From: Mycobacterium sp. 852002-50816_SCH5313054-b
GTDB taxonomy: Bacteria; Actinomycetota; Actinomycetes; Mycobacteriales; Mycobacteriaceae
Assembly: GCF_001667185.1 (NCBI RefSeq)
Contig: NZ_LZIC01000066.1
Location: 1 to 38,129 of the forward strand
Direction of reading: 5' to 3'
DNA length: 38,129 bases
In this document: positions 28,108 through 36,585 of the stretch, piece after piece
How the letters are laid out: the number at the start of each line of letters is the position of its first letter
Numbering within the stretch: the stretch's first letter is position 1
Translations under genes and position numbers: made by a program
The notes under the pieces: generated by a model
Seen by the model: only the letters and a program-made list of their open reading frames with translations
The model's database searches: none
What the model was told of the DNA's origin: nothing

Positions 28108-30456
28108 GTGACTAGTTCGGCTGGCAGTTCGGCGGGCAAGCTGCACATCCCGACGTCGATCGGGGACATAGCCAAGCGGGTTTTCCTGGGAAAGCCGCTG
28201 ATCACCGAGGAGCTGGCGAGCGAAAAGCTGTCGAATCCGGTTGCGCTGGGGGCGCTTTCGCCGGACGCGATCTCCTCGACGGCGTACGGCCCCGAGCAGA
28301 TCCTGATCGAACTGCTGCCGCATGCCGGTTTGGCGGCGTTTGTGCTGTTGCTGCCCATCACCGGCGTCATCCTGCTGATCCTGGTCCTGGTGGCCGCGTC
28401 GTATCGCCAGGTCGTCATGGCCTACACGCGGGCCGGCGGTTCGTACATCGTCGCGCGGGAGAATTTCGGGCCGCGGGTGGCGCAGGTCGCCGCCGCGGCG
28501 CTGTTGATCGACTACGTGGTCACCGTCGCGGTCCAGTCGGCGGCCGGCACGGTCGCGGTGGTGTCGGCGGTCCCGGCGCTGGGTCCGCACAGCCTGCAGA
28601 TCACCATCGGCGTGGTGCTGGTCATCTGCTACCTGAACCTGCGCGGACTGAGGGAGGCGGGCTGGCAATTCGCGTCCGCGACCTACCTGTTCGTCGCGAT
28701 GGTCGGGCTCACGATCGTGGTCGGCGTGGTGCGCGTGGCGGTGGGCGATTTGCCGGTGTACCACCCGGAGCACCTGGCCGGGACGGTGCCGGTCCATCAG
28801 GGTGACGCCCTGGTGATGGGCGCGACCATCCTGACCGTGTTGCGCGCGTTCGCCAACGGGGGGTCCTCGTTGACCGGGGTCGAGGCGATCTCCAACACCG
28901 TCGACGTGTTCCGAAAGCCGCAGGGGGTCAACGCGCGCCGGGTGCTCACCGCGATGGCGACCATCCTGGGCGTCCTGCTGGCCGGGGTTGCGTTCCTCGC
29001 CTACGTCACGCACGCCACCCCCTACCTCACCGAGTATCCGTCGGTGCTGTCTCAGATCGCCCGCGCGGTGTTCGGCAATGGGGTGGCGGGCAACGTCCTG
29101 TACATCCTCGTCCAGGCGGCCACCGCCGCGATCCTGTTCACCGGCGCGAACACCAGTTTCAACGGGTTCCCTGCGCTGGCCAGCTTCGTGGCCGAAGACC
29201 GCTTCCTGCCGCGACAGCTGACGAAACGCGGTCATCGCCTGGTGTTTTCGAACGGGATCATGACGCTCGCGGCGCTGTCGGTGGCGCTGCTGCTGACGAC
29301 GGGCGGCTCGGTCAACGCGCTGGTGCCGTTCTATGCGATCGGCGTGTTCACCGGCTTCTCGATGGCGGGTTACGGGATGACCAAACACCATCTGACGCAC
29401 CGGGAGCCGGGATGGCGGCGACGGATGGCGATCAACCTGTCCGCGGGGATCCTGTCGACGATCGTGGTCGGTATCTTCGCGGTGGCGAAGTTCACCGAGG
29501 GCGCGTGGCTGGTCGTCGTCGTCTTCCCGATACTGGTCTTCCTGCTGATCCGCCTCAACCGCGAATACCGCGCGGAGGCAGCCATTCTCGAGATGTTCCG
29601 CACCGACCGGCCCGAGATGGTGAAGTACGCCAGGCACCGCGTGTTCGTGTTCGTGAACTCGGTCGACCTCGCGACGATCGAGGCGTTGCGCTACGGCAGG
29701 GGGTTGCGGTCCGACGAGCTCATCGCGGTGCACTTCATGGTCGACGCGGCCCATGCCGCGCAGCTGCGAAAGCGTTGGGATCACTACGAACTCGACACGC
29801 GGCTGCGCGTGGTGGACTGCCCGGACCGGCGGATCAACCGGTCGGCGCAGGTGCTCGTCGCCAAGGCGGTGCAGGAACATCAGGACACCAACGTCACGGT
29901 GCTGCTGCCGCGCCGCACCTATTCGCCGCTGCTGGGGAGGCTGCTGCACGACCGCACCGCCGACAAGATCGCCCGGGCGGTCAGCCTGATCCCGGACGCG
30001 GCGGCGACGATCGTCCCGTACGACGTGGAGTCGCGGATCAAGGAGGCCTTCCCCGACGACTTCGAACATCGGATCGCGCGCGGACTCGACAGGGTCGAGG
30101 CGTTGGTCATGAAGGAAGAGGAGCGGGATGTCGAAGCCTACGAACACCCCGAACGCCCGTCGGTGATCACCGTGGCCGGGCTCATCCCGGGCCAGCGCGC
30201 CACCGTCGAGGGGCGGGTCACCCAGGTCGAGGACATCACCAAACGGCGCCGCACGCTCCGGCGGATCGTCGTCGGCGACGACAGCGGCGAACTCAACGTC
30301 ACGTTCCGCCCCGGGCGCGGGGGCGCCGACATCCAGCCCGGTCAGCTGGTGCGGATCACCGGCAAGGCGCGCCAGAGCGGCAACAGGGCCGTGTCGATGA
30401 TCGACCCGGCGTATCACGTGATCGACGATCCCGCGAAGGATGGAGAACAGACATGA
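28108..30456 (+). CDS. KimA-type potassium transporter with C-terminal OB-fold
   Basis: 782 residues. Residues of about 15-480 are an APC-superfamily permease closely resembling B. subtilis KimA (FLGKPLITEE; SPDAISSTAYGPEQILIELL; SYRQVVMAYTRAGGSYIVAR; NGGSSLTGVEAISN), a c-di-AMP-controlled K+/H+ symporter. Residues about 505-640 align with the cytosolic universal-stress-like domain of KimA (DELIAVHFMVDAA; VTVLLPRRTYSPLL). Residues about 685-772 form an extra domain (GQRATVEGRVTQVED; RRIVVGDDSGELNVTF; PGQLVRITGKARQ; MIDPAYHVI) that reads as an OB-fold like the RecG wedge or Rv2694c. GTG at 28108 preferred; a TTG two codons earlier is possible. The stop overlaps the next start (ATGA). Potassium transport is inferred from similarity; amino-acid transport is the alternative. 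Confidence 0.85.
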   Translation: MTSSAGSSAGKLHIPTSIGDIAKRVFLGKPLITEELASEKLSNPVALGALSPDAISSTAYGPEQILIELLPHAGLAAFVLLLPITGVILLILVLVAASYRQVVMAYTRAGGSYIVARENFGPRVAQVAAAALLIDYVVTVAVQSAAGTVAVVSAVPALGPHSLQITIGVVLVICYLNLRGLREAGWQFASATYLFVAMVGLTIVVGVVRVAVGDLPVYHPEHLAGTVPVHQGDALVMGATILTVLRAFANGGSSLTGVEAISNTVDVFRKPQGVNARRVLTAMATILGVLLAGVAFLAYVTHATPYLTEYPSVLSQIARAVFGNGVAGNVLYILVQAATAAILFTGANTSFNGFPALASFVAEDRFLPRQLTKRGHRLVFSNGIMTLAALSVALLLTTGGSVNALVPFYAIGVFTGFSMAGYGMTKHHLTHREPGWRRRMAINLSAGILSTIVVGIFAVAKFTEGAWLVVVVFPILVFLLIRLNREYRAEAAILEMFRTDRPEMVKYARHRVFVFVNSVDLATIEALRYGRGLRSDELIAVHFMVDAAHAAQLRKRWDHYELDTRLRVVDCPDRRINRSAQVLVAKAVQEHQDTNVTVLLPRRTYSPLLGRLLHDRTADKIARAVSLIPDAAATIVPYDVESRIKEAFPDDFEHRIARGLDRVEALVMKEEERDVEAYEHPERPSVITVAGLIPGQRATVEGRVTQVEDITKRRRTLRRIVVGDDSGELNVTFRPGRGGADIQPGQLVRITGKARQSGNRAVSMIDPAYHVIDDPAKDGEQT

Positions 30457-31712
30457 AACGAGCGGGCGCTGCGTTGGTGTCGGTGCTGGGACTGGTGTAC
30501 ACCGCCAACGGCTACCGACCGTTGACGCGGGACCGCTACGGGTCGGGTCTCGCGTTCGCCCACGGTGTGTTCGCGTCCGAGCTTCCCATGCAGACCCTCG
30601 CCGTTCAGCTGGCGGCCGTGGCTGCGCTGTCGCGCCGGCTTCCGCCCCGGGTGCGCCGGCTCAGCTGGCTGGTCTCGGCGGTGTCGTGGCTGGGGTTACT
30701 GGGCCTGCGCCGCATCGGGCGGCGGGCGAACGAGCCGCTGACCGCCGCGCTGGACGCCGGGCTGGGCCCCGGCCGTCGCACCGAGTCGGGCGATCTCTGG
30801 CGGCGAGCGCCGGCGGGGGGAGCGACCGCGAAGAAGCCCGGCGCGGCGCGGATGCTGCGGATCTACCGCGACTACGCGCACGACGGCGACATCAGCTACG
30901 GCGACTGCGGCTCGCGCAACCACCTGGACATCTGGCGCCGGCCCGACCTCGATCGCGCGGGGCGGGCCCCGGTGCTGCTGCAGGTGCCCGGCGGCGCCTG
31001 GATGGTGGGAAACAAACGCGGACAGGCGCATCCGCTGATGAGCCACCTGGCCGAGCTCGGCTGGATCTGCGTGGCGATCAACTACCGGCTCAGCCCCCGC
31101 TCCACCTGGCCCGACCACATCGTCGACGTCAAGCGCGCGATCGCGTGGACCAAAGAGCACATCGCCGAATACGGCGGCGACCCGGACTGGATCGCGATCA
31201 CCGGCGGCTCGGCCGGCGGGCATTTGTCGTCGCTGGCCGCGCTGACCCCCAACGACGCGCGGTTTCAGCCGGGCTTCGAGGACGCCGACACCCGCGTGCA
31301 GGCGGCCGTTCCGTTCTACGGGGTGTACGACTTCGGCTCGCGCGACGCGATGCATCCGCTGATGGCGCCGATCGTGGCAAAGCGCGTGTTCAAGCTGAGC
31401 CTGACCGATGCCGGCGACCCCTTCCGGGTCGCCTCGCCGATCACCCACGTCCGTCACGATGCGCCACCGTTTTTCGTGCTGCACGGCACCAACGATTCGC
31501 TGATCCCGGTCGAACAGGCCCGCCGGTTCACGGCGCGGCTGCGCGAGGTCAGCCGTCAGCCCGTCGCGTACGCCGAGTTACCCTGCGCGCAGCACGCTTT
31601 CGACATCTTCGGCTCGGCGCGGGCGGCGCACGCCGCGGTCGCCGTCGAGCAGTTCCTCGCCGAGGCGTACGCCTCGCGCGCGGCCGTCGCGCAGCCCTCA
31701 GGCACCGGCTAG
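30453..31712 (+). CDS. LipO-like alpha/beta hydrolase (carboxylesterase)
   Basis: 419 residues, close to M. tuberculosis LipO (Rv1426c) in length and N-terminal character (VYTANGYRPLTRD). Three hydrophobic segments within residues 1-90 suggest membrane attachment. The C-terminal catalytic domain has VPGGAWMVGNKRGQ (the oxyanion-hole strand, GGAW in place of HGGG), the nucleophile S253 in TGGSAGGHLS, an aspartate in HGTNDSLIPV and a histidine in CAQHAFD. It should hydrolyse ester lipids; substrate unknown. ATG at 30453 overlaps the transporter stop by 4 bases, so expression is coupled. Its end overlaps the convergent Sap-family gene by 15 bases. Confidence 0.88.
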   Translation: MKRAGAALVSVLGLVYTANGYRPLTRDRYGSGLAFAHGVFASELPMQTLAVQLAAVAALSRRLPPRVRRLSWLVSAVSWLGLLGLRRIGRRANEPLTAALDAGLGPGRRTESGDLWRRAPAGGATAKKPGAARMLRIYRDYAHDGDISYGDCGSRNHLDIWRRPDLDRAGRAPVLLQVPGGAWMVGNKRGQAHPLMSHLAELGWICVAINYRLSPRSTWPDHIVDVKRAIAWTKEHIAEYGGDPDWIAITGGSAGGHLSSLAALTPNDARFQPGFEDADTRVQAAVPFYGVYDFGSRDAMHPLMAPIVAKRVFKLSLTDAGDPFRVASPITHVRHDAPPFFVLHGTNDSLIPVEQARRFTARLREVSRQPVAYAELPCAQHAFDIFGSARAAHAAVAVEQFLAEAYASRAAVAQPSGTG

Positions 31713-32348
31713 GCCGGCAATCAGCAGGATGCCGCCGACGCACGCCAGCAGCGTGGCGACCTCGACGCGGCGTCGCGACCGGATCCAGTCGTTCAGCGCG
31801 CCCATCGACGTGCGCGTTCGCCGGGGCGCCAGCAGATACGCGAGGAGCGGAAGCTCGACCAGCGCGAAGGCCACGACGTTGAACATCACCAGCGCCCCGA
31901 CTTGCGTCGCGGCGGCGGCGCCCGAGGCCAGGATGACGGCCAGCGCGGCCAGGTAGTCCACCGACGGCAGCGCGATCCCCAGCCCGGCCGCTCCCGCCAC
32001 CCACAACGAGCGCCCATTCACCAATCGCTGGGCGTGTGTCGCCAACCGTTGGGGCACGGCGGCGCGGCGCGTGTCGGGCTTCACGATCACCACGGCGGCG
32101 ATGACGAGCGCCAGCACGCCGATGGCGATCTGCACCCTGGGCAACGTGAAGTACGTCGACCCCAGCAGCCTGCGTCGCAGGACGAACAGGACGACCAGGC
32201 CCACGGTCAGGCCCATCGCGAAGCCGCCGCACAGGAAGGCGAGCAGCTGCAGCATCGGTCGGGGTCGGTTGAGCATCAGCACCGTCATGCCGACCCGGAA
32301 CGGTTCGAGGCTCACGGCGATGGCCATCACCAGGATCGTGATCAACAT
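31698..32348 (-). CDS. Sap/GAP-family membrane protein (lipid-addressing)
   Basis: 216 residues, about six hydrophobic segments (MAIAVSLEPFRVGMTVLML; LLAFLCGGFAMGLTVGLVV; QIAIGVLALVIAAVVIV; ALPSVDYLAALAVILAS; VGALVMFNVVAFALVELPLL; LLACVGGILLIAGL). It belongs by appearance to the mycobacterial GAP/Sap family (LysE-like fold), which includes Gap for glycopeptidolipid transport and the sulfolipid-1-addressing protein Sap next to sulfolipid genes. ATG at 32348. It is the last gene of a minus-strand unit, 30 bases after the YeiH-family permease, with stf0 further upstream; the setting suggests moving a sulfated glycolipid. The family name is from pattern memory. Confidence 0.75.
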   Translation of the reverse strand: MLITILVMAIAVSLEPFRVGMTVLMLNRPRPMLQLLAFLCGGFAMGLTVGLVVLFVLRRRLLGSTYFTLPRVQIAIGVLALVIAAVVIVKPDTRRAAVPQRLATHAQRLVNGRSLWVAGAAGLGIALPSVDYLAALAVILASGAAAATQVGALVMFNVVAFALVELPLLAYLLAPRRTRTSMGALNDWIRSRRRVEVATLLACVGGILLIAGLAGA

Positions 32349-32378
32349 GACGGCCGCCAGGTTACCGTCCGGCCTTCG

Positions 32379-33506
32379 CTACGTGGTTACGCCCCAATGG
32401 AACACGCGGGAGGTCAGCAGCACCAGCCCCAGGGAGACCGACGCGACGACGGTCAGCCCGATGACCGCGACGACGAGCGGGCGCCACCCGGTGCGGGCGA
32501 TTTGCCGGATGTCGGTGGTGAGCCCCACGCCGGCGAAGGTCAGCAGGAATGCCCATTTCGACACGTTGGCCAGGTTCGTGGTCTGCCCCTTGCTCAGCCA
32601 GTGTGCGGTCGCGATCGCCGAGACCGCGAGGAAGCCGAGTACGAATTTCGGGAACTTCGCCCAGACGAACGCGGCCTTGGCCCTGGCGCCGGGCGCGATC
32701 GCGTCGGCCTGTCCGCGGGCGGACCAGTACAGCGCGAATCCCAGGACTACGAAGCCGATCAGTGCGTTGCGGGTGGACTTGACCAGCACGGCGATCTTGC
32801 CGGCGTGGTCGGAGAACAGGTATCCGGTCGCGGTGGTTTCGGCGGTGTTGTCCACCGCCAGGCCCGCCCACAGGCCGAATTCGTAATCGGTGAGCCCGAA
32901 CAGGTGCCCCAGCGGCGGCAACGCGAACAGCCCGACCGCGCCCAACGCCAGGATCGCCGCGATCGCGTAGCTGACCTCGGCGTTGCGGGCCCGGATCGCG
33001 CCCTTGGCGGCCACAATGGCCGAGACCCCGCAGATCGAGGTGCCGATCGCCAGCAGCGAGCCCAGCTTGCCCGACAGGCCGAAGGCCCGCGCCACCACCA
33101 GGATGATGGTTCCCGCGACCGCCATGTCCACCAGGATCTGGACCAGGCTGGTTGCGCCGAGCCTGGCGATATCGCCCAGCACGAATCGCGAACCCAGCGC
33201 CACGATCCCGACCTTGAGCCAGAACTGGTAGGTCAGCACGCCGGGCCGGAATATCCGATGCAGGCCAACGGTATTGGCGATCAGCAGGCCGATCCCGATG
33301 GCCCACAACACGTATTCGATGTCGGGGACGGTCCAGTGGTGGTGTTTCGCCGCGGTGTTCCACCAGAGCTGCGCGTACTTACCCAGCACGCCCACGCCGA
33401 TCAGCAGCAGGATGCCGGGCACGAAGTCCAGTGGGCGCCCGCTGGTAAAGGCGGCTTCCGCCGCGTGTTCCTCGGATTCTCGCGCTTCGACGCTGACGGT
33501 GCTCAC
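32379..33506 (-). CDS. YeiH/UPF0324-family permease (putative sulfate exporter family)
   Basis: 375 residues with about ten membrane segments. Conserved blocks of the family are visible: [31 protein letters not shown] (the glycine-rich signature), [19 protein letters not shown] and LAFAGVGL-like [13 protein letters not shown] near the C-terminus. The family is annotated as putative sulfate exporters, but transport has rarely been tested. GTG at 33506, 4 bases after the stop of a 31-codon membrane peptide. The next gene (Sap family) follows after 30 bases. Being near a sulfotransferase gives it a plausible sulfur-related role. Confidence 0.85.
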   Translation of the reverse strand: MSTVSVEARESEEHAAEAAFTSGRPLDFVPGILLLIGVGVLGKYAQLWWNTAAKHHHWTVPDIEYVLWAIGIGLLIANTVGLHRIFRPGVLTYQFWLKVGIVALGSRFVLGDIARLGATSLVQILVDMAVAGTIILVVARAFGLSGKLGSLLAIGTSICGVSAIVAAKGAIRARNAEVSYAIAAILALGAVGLFALPPLGHLFGLTDYEFGLWAGLAVDNTAETTATGYLFSDHAGKIAVLVKSTRNALIGFVVLGFALYWSARGQADAIAPGARAKAAFVWAKFPKFVLGFLAVSAIATAHWLSKGQTTNLANVSKWAFLLTFAGVGLTTDIRQIARTGWRPLVVAVIGLTVVASVSLGLVLLTSRVFHWGVTT

Positions 33507-33510
33507 GGCG

Positions 33511-33606
33511 TCACCAGGGGATCCGGGGAAGCGCGCCGGCGACCGCCAACGCGACGATCACGCCCGCCAGCAGCGTCGCCCACCAGTCCTCGGATAACCG
33601 TCGCAC
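33511..33606 (-). CDS. 31-residue single-helix membrane peptide
   Basis: The peptide starts at GTG 33606, begins [19 protein letters not shown] and ends LPRIPW. It has one membrane helix preceded by a SEDWWA motif. About 28 of 31 codons end in G or C, which supports real coding. It ends 4 bases before the YeiH-family start, in a different frame. From memory, many YeiH proteins begin with a similar EDWWAVW helix, so this looks like the first helix of the transporter carried on its own small gene, or a separate small subunit. No good ribosome site; a promoter-like element lies 32 bases upstream. Confidence 0.65.
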   Translation of the reverse strand: MRRLSEDWWATLLAGVIVALAVAGALPRIPW

Positions 33607-33638
33607 GACGCAATGGTGGCGTGGCCGGCCTTGTGGGC

Positions 33639-33664
33639 CAACCGATTGGCTCGCGCTGAATTTA
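33639..33664 (-). promoter_or_regulatory. Repeated regulatory element, copy upstream of the micropeptide-permease unit
   Basis: On minus: TAAATT (33664-33659, a TANNNT -10-like hexamer) overlaps TTCAGCG, followed by AGCCAATCGGTTG down to 33639. The same arrangement occurs upstream of stf0 at 34528-34502. This copy lies directly behind the stf0 stop and 32 bases before the GTG of the micropeptide. It is probably a promoter with a shared downstream operator or leader element. Confidence 0.5.
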
Positions 33665-34465
33665 GGTCGGCAGCCCGTCCCGCTCGGCGTCGGCACGGTA
33701 GCGCTCCACCCATTCGTCGGAGCGTTGGTCGGCCTGGCGTTCCAGCGCCGGCTCGGGCGCCAGGCGCGGGTCGAGCCCCAACGCCTCGAGGATGGTGGCC
33801 ACCACCTGAGTCAGGTTGCGCCACAACACCGGATACGGGACTTCCATCGGCTCGACGTCTTCCTCGGCGAACCAGGTCCGCCAGCCCTCCTCCTGGGCGC
33901 GCAGCATGGTGACGACGTGGGCGATCGCCTCGGCGTGGTAGGTGGCGCGCGCGTCGCGGACCGGATCGGGCCTGCCGCGCCACACCCGGGTCTGCACCGC
34001 GCGCCAGAACGACACCGCCTGCGACACCACGTCGGGCCGGTGCACATGGATGAGGAGAGGTTCTTCGCCTACGACGTCGCGGATCGCGGCCCGCAGGCCG
34101 TCGCCGGATCGATTCGGCAGGTCTTTCGCGCGGTTCAACAGCAGCGGTGTTTGGTTCCACATCAGCTTGCCGCCCCACACGCCGTTGGGTGTCCTCCCGA
34201 CCGTGCGGATGTAGTCGCGCCAGATCTCGGGCGGCGCCAGGTCGGGCGTCCCCGTGTCCAAAGGGTCGAGCAGACGCAGGATCGACTCGTCGCCCACGCC
34301 GGCGAACCACTCCCGGGGTTGCGGGGACTGGCTCGTGGCCGGCAGGTACTGAAAGAACTCCTGGGGCTCGCCGGCCACGCCGGTGGCGCGCAGGGATTCC
34401 ACCAGCAGCGTGCTGCCGCTGCGCTGAGAAGCCAGCACCAGATATGACGACGGGCTTTCAGGCAC
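33662..34465 (-). CDS. stf0: Stf0: trehalose 2-sulfotransferase
   Basis: About 267 residues, the same length as M. tuberculosis Stf0 (Rv0295c) and highly similar over its whole length. It transfers sulfate from PAPS to the 2-position of trehalose, giving trehalose-2-sulfate, the first step toward sulfolipid-1. The PAPS-binding SQRSGSTLL loop is at about residues 14-22; further family blocks are [23 protein letters not shown] and [24 protein letters not shown] at 34465 or TTG at 34468 is the start. No pks2/papA/mmpL8 sulfolipid genes lie in the window, so the final product here is unknown. It is divergent from a methyltransferase and upstream of the sulfate-exporter-family unit. Confidence 0.95.
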   Translation of the reverse strand: MPESPSSYLVLASQRSGSTLLVESLRATGVAGEPQEFFQYLPATSQSPQPREWFAGVGDESILRLLDPLDTGTPDLAPPEIWRDYIRTVGRTPNGVWGGKLMWNQTPLLLNRAKDLPNRSGDGLRAAIRDVVGEEPLLIHVHRPDVVSQAVSFWRAVQTRVWRGRPDPVRDARATYHAEAIAHVVTMLRAQEEGWRTWFAEEDVEPMEVPYPVLWRNLTQVVATILEALGLDPRLAPEPALERQADQRSDEWVERYRADAERDGLPT

Positions 34466-34501
34466 CAAAGCAGCCTAACCGGAGGAAAACGCCCCGCAAC
34501 T

Positions 34502-34528
34502 CAACCGATTGGCTTCACGCTGAACATA
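34502..34528 (-). promoter_or_regulatory. Repeated regulatory element, copy upstream of stf0
   Basis: On minus: TATGTT (34528-34523) overlaps TTCAGCG, followed by AAGCCAATCGGTTG ending at 34502, near-identical to the copy at 33664-33639 (13 bases plus 7 bases identical, 2-3 bases different between). It lies 33-36 bases before the stf0 start and within the 97-base gap shared with the divergent methyltransferase. Confidence 0.5.
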
Positions 34529-34562
34529 AGCATTGCCCGCCGGGTGGCGGCCGCCGGATGCG

Positions 34563-35558
34563 ATGATGACCGTCGTGCCAAACTCCGCCAAGGAGTCGGC
34601 CCGCCGAATCATCTGGCGCGCCGACCGGGGAACCACCGCCGAGCTGCGTCGACGCTTCACGCCACTGAATCCGCTGGGCGTGGACGGCTTTCGTCAATAC
34701 CTACGCGAGAACTGGTCGACCGGGGACTACTGGGATTCCGAGGTCGGGCGCCACGACATGGATGAGCACACCGTCGGGCGTCTGATCTACGACCGGCACG
34801 AATACGTGCCCTGGCTGGATGGCCTGCGCCGCCTCGACGGCGCGCGAGTGTTCGAGATCGGCTGCGGGACTGGGTCATCCATCATGGCCCTAGTCGAGCA
34901 GGGCGCCGCGGTCACCGGCATCGACGTGGTGGAAGAATCCATCGCCGTGTCGCGGGCCCGGTTGCGTTTCTTCGGGCTCGGCGAACCGTCCCTGCACCAC
35001 ATGAATGCGACCGACATAGCCACGCATTTCGACCACGGCGGCTTCGATTACGTCATCTTCTTCGCGTCGCTGGAGCACATGACGTACGACGAGAGGTTGA
35101 CCAGCCTGCGGGCCGCTTGGCAGTTGTTGGCCGATGGCGGGATCCTCTGCATTATCGAAGCGCCCAACCGGCTATGGCTTTTCGACGATCACACCGCCGA
35201 CTTGCCGTTCTTCCACTGGCTGCCGGACGAGATAGCTCTGGAGTACCTGAAGCGGACCCCGAGGTATCAGGCGTCGGCGTTCGACACCACGTCGGCGGAC
35301 GCCAAGCTGGAACTCACCCGTCGCGGCCGGGGCGTGAGCTATCACGACATCGAGTTGGCCCTGGGACCGGTCTCCGACCTCGACTTCATGGTCGACCGGC
35401 AGACGTTCCAGATGAAGCAGAACCCGTTGCGCTGGCTGTACTATCGCCAATCCAGCAATCGGCGCTATGCCAACTTGTTGCGCCGGCAGTGCCCGGACCT
35501 GCCTTTCGGTCTGTTCATGCCGTATCTCAACATCGCGATCCGCAAGAACGCGGGCTAG
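34563..35558 (+). CDS. SAM-dependent methyltransferase
   Basis: 331 residues. Class I methyltransferase: motif I VFEIGCGTGSS (about residue 98) binds SAM, TGIDVVEESI is the acidic loop after strand 2, and FDYVIFFASLEHM with LLADGGILCIIEAPN are the later strands. The C-terminal 150 residues (WLFDDHTADLPFFHWLPDE, MVDRQTFQM, RRYANLLRR) form a family-specific part I do not recognise; the substrate is unknown. ATG at 34563 (or 34566). Its divergent neighbour is stf0, with the repeated element between them, so it could modify the same sulfated trehalose or lipid product; this is only inference. Confidence 0.85.
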   Translation: MMTVVPNSAKESARRIIWRADRGTTAELRRRFTPLNPLGVDGFRQYLRENWSTGDYWDSEVGRHDMDEHTVGRLIYDRHEYVPWLDGLRRLDGARVFEIGCGTGSSIMALVEQGAAVTGIDVVEESIAVSRARLRFFGLGEPSLHHMNATDIATHFDHGGFDYVIFFASLEHMTYDERLTSLRAAWQLLADGGILCIIEAPNRLWLFDDHTADLPFFHWLPDEIALEYLKRTPRYQASAFDTTSADAKLELTRRGRGVSYHDIELALGPVSDLDFMVDRQTFQMKQNPLRWLYYRQSSNRRYANLLRRQCPDLPFGLFMPYLNIAIRKNAG

Positions 35559-35563
35559 AAAGG

Positions 35564-36082
35564 CTAAACCGGTGGCCGGGATCGGTGGCCGAACAACGGC
35601 CAGTTGCCGGTCGTGAATTTGCGCCGCGCCGACCACAGCAGAAGCACGCCCGCGGCGAACGCGATGAAGCCCCCGGACATTGCCGGGTAGATGAGGCGTG
35701 CATAGCTCGCTGTGTAGGCGGTGGCGTCATGGACATGAACTTCCTTCTGTGACCCGACCACTCGATCGCGCCTGTCGTAGACACCGAGTATCGGGCCGGT
35801 TTGTGACGCTCCGCCGACGCTCCACCTCCCGTCGCACGTTCCGCCCCCCGAGCCGCAGTGCTCGATCGTCGCCGTCGTCGGTGTCCCGAGCAAATACCCG
35901 TAGCTGTCGGGCACCAACGCAGGGCGCAGAAATACCAGCCCGCCTGCCACGCAGAGGATGCCGAACAGCGCGACGATCTGCGTCCATGGCCCGGTCCGCG
36001 CGGGCTTCGGGACGCCGCTAGTCGTCTCCGGCAAGGCAGGTTCGAGATCGGCGATGCGGTCCTCGGGTTCGCTCTGCTCCAT
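35564..36082 (-). CDS. Two-helix membrane protein, DUF3592-like appearance
   Basis: 172 residues. A charged N-terminus (MEQSEPEDRIADLEPALPET) is followed by a membrane helix (IVALFGILCVAGGLVFL), an extracytoplasmic domain of about 80 residues with two cysteines in EHCGSGGGTCDGRW, and a second helix (SGGFIAFAAGVLLLW) near a basic C-terminus. The two-helix plus small beta-domain layout resembles DUF3592-type proteins, but I do not recognise the family with certainty. ATG at 36082. It converges on the methyltransferase, 5 bases apart. Confidence 0.7.
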   Translation of the reverse strand: MEQSEPEDRIADLEPALPETTSGVPKPARTGPWTQIVALFGILCVAGGLVFLRPALVPDSYGYLLGTPTTATIEHCGSGGGTCDGRWSVGGASQTGPILGVYDRRDRVVGSQKEVHVHDATAYTASYARLIYPAMSGGFIAFAAGVLLLWSARRKFTTGNWPLFGHRSRPPV

Positions 36083-36150
36083 CAGTGAATAGTCCCATCG
36101 GGAAGCCGCCGCGGGTGGAAATCCAACACCGCGAGGGACCCATCCTCCGA

Positions 36151-36552
36151 TCACGGTGTTCCTGAACACATGAAAGGAAAACCGCACCACGGCTTCTTCG
36201 TCGCCTCGGGCGGGGGCGGATCGGTTCCCTCCCAAACGCCGGGGGACACGTTCCCATGCCCCCACACGACGCCGTACCAGGTGTGGCAGAGAGTCTTGTC
36301 CCAGTTGACATCTGGCGGGCATCCGCGACCGGTTTGTGGGTGAAGGCCGCCCTTTTCGTCTCCCGGACAGCATGTGTATGGCCCGGATGCGCCGGGCGGT
36401 ACCGGCCCGTCCTCGGGCCAAGGGCCGTCTATCGACGTGACATGGGGTTGGGCCTGAACCGAACCTGCGGCGAGCCCGACACCGGCCAATGCCAGGCCAC
36501 CTGATAGCACAGCCCCGGCAATTACGTTCCTCACGGCGCGGCTTGCGTCCAC
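36151..36552 (-). CDS. Small secreted cysteine-rich protein
   Basis: 133 residues. A signal peptide is clear: RAVRN, hydrophobic AGAVLSGGLALAGVGLAAG, predicted cleavage after VQA at about residue 34. The mature protein has six cysteines (CCPGDEKGG, RGCPPD, TLCHTWYG, PWCGFPFMC), so it probably has three disulfides, and is rich in Pro, Gly and Trp. Function unknown. GTG at 36552 follows AGGGAG. It is on the same strand as the two-helix protein, 68 bases apart. Confidence 0.75.
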   Translation of the reverse strand: MDASRAVRNVIAGAVLSGGLALAGVGLAAGSVQAQPHVTSIDGPWPEDGPVPPGASGPYTCCPGDEKGGLHPQTGRGCPPDVNWDKTLCHTWYGVVWGHGNVSPGVWEGTDPPPPEATKKPWCGFPFMCSGTP

Positions 36553-36585
36553 AGCAGGCTCCCTTCGAGGTTGTCGGGCAGTACG

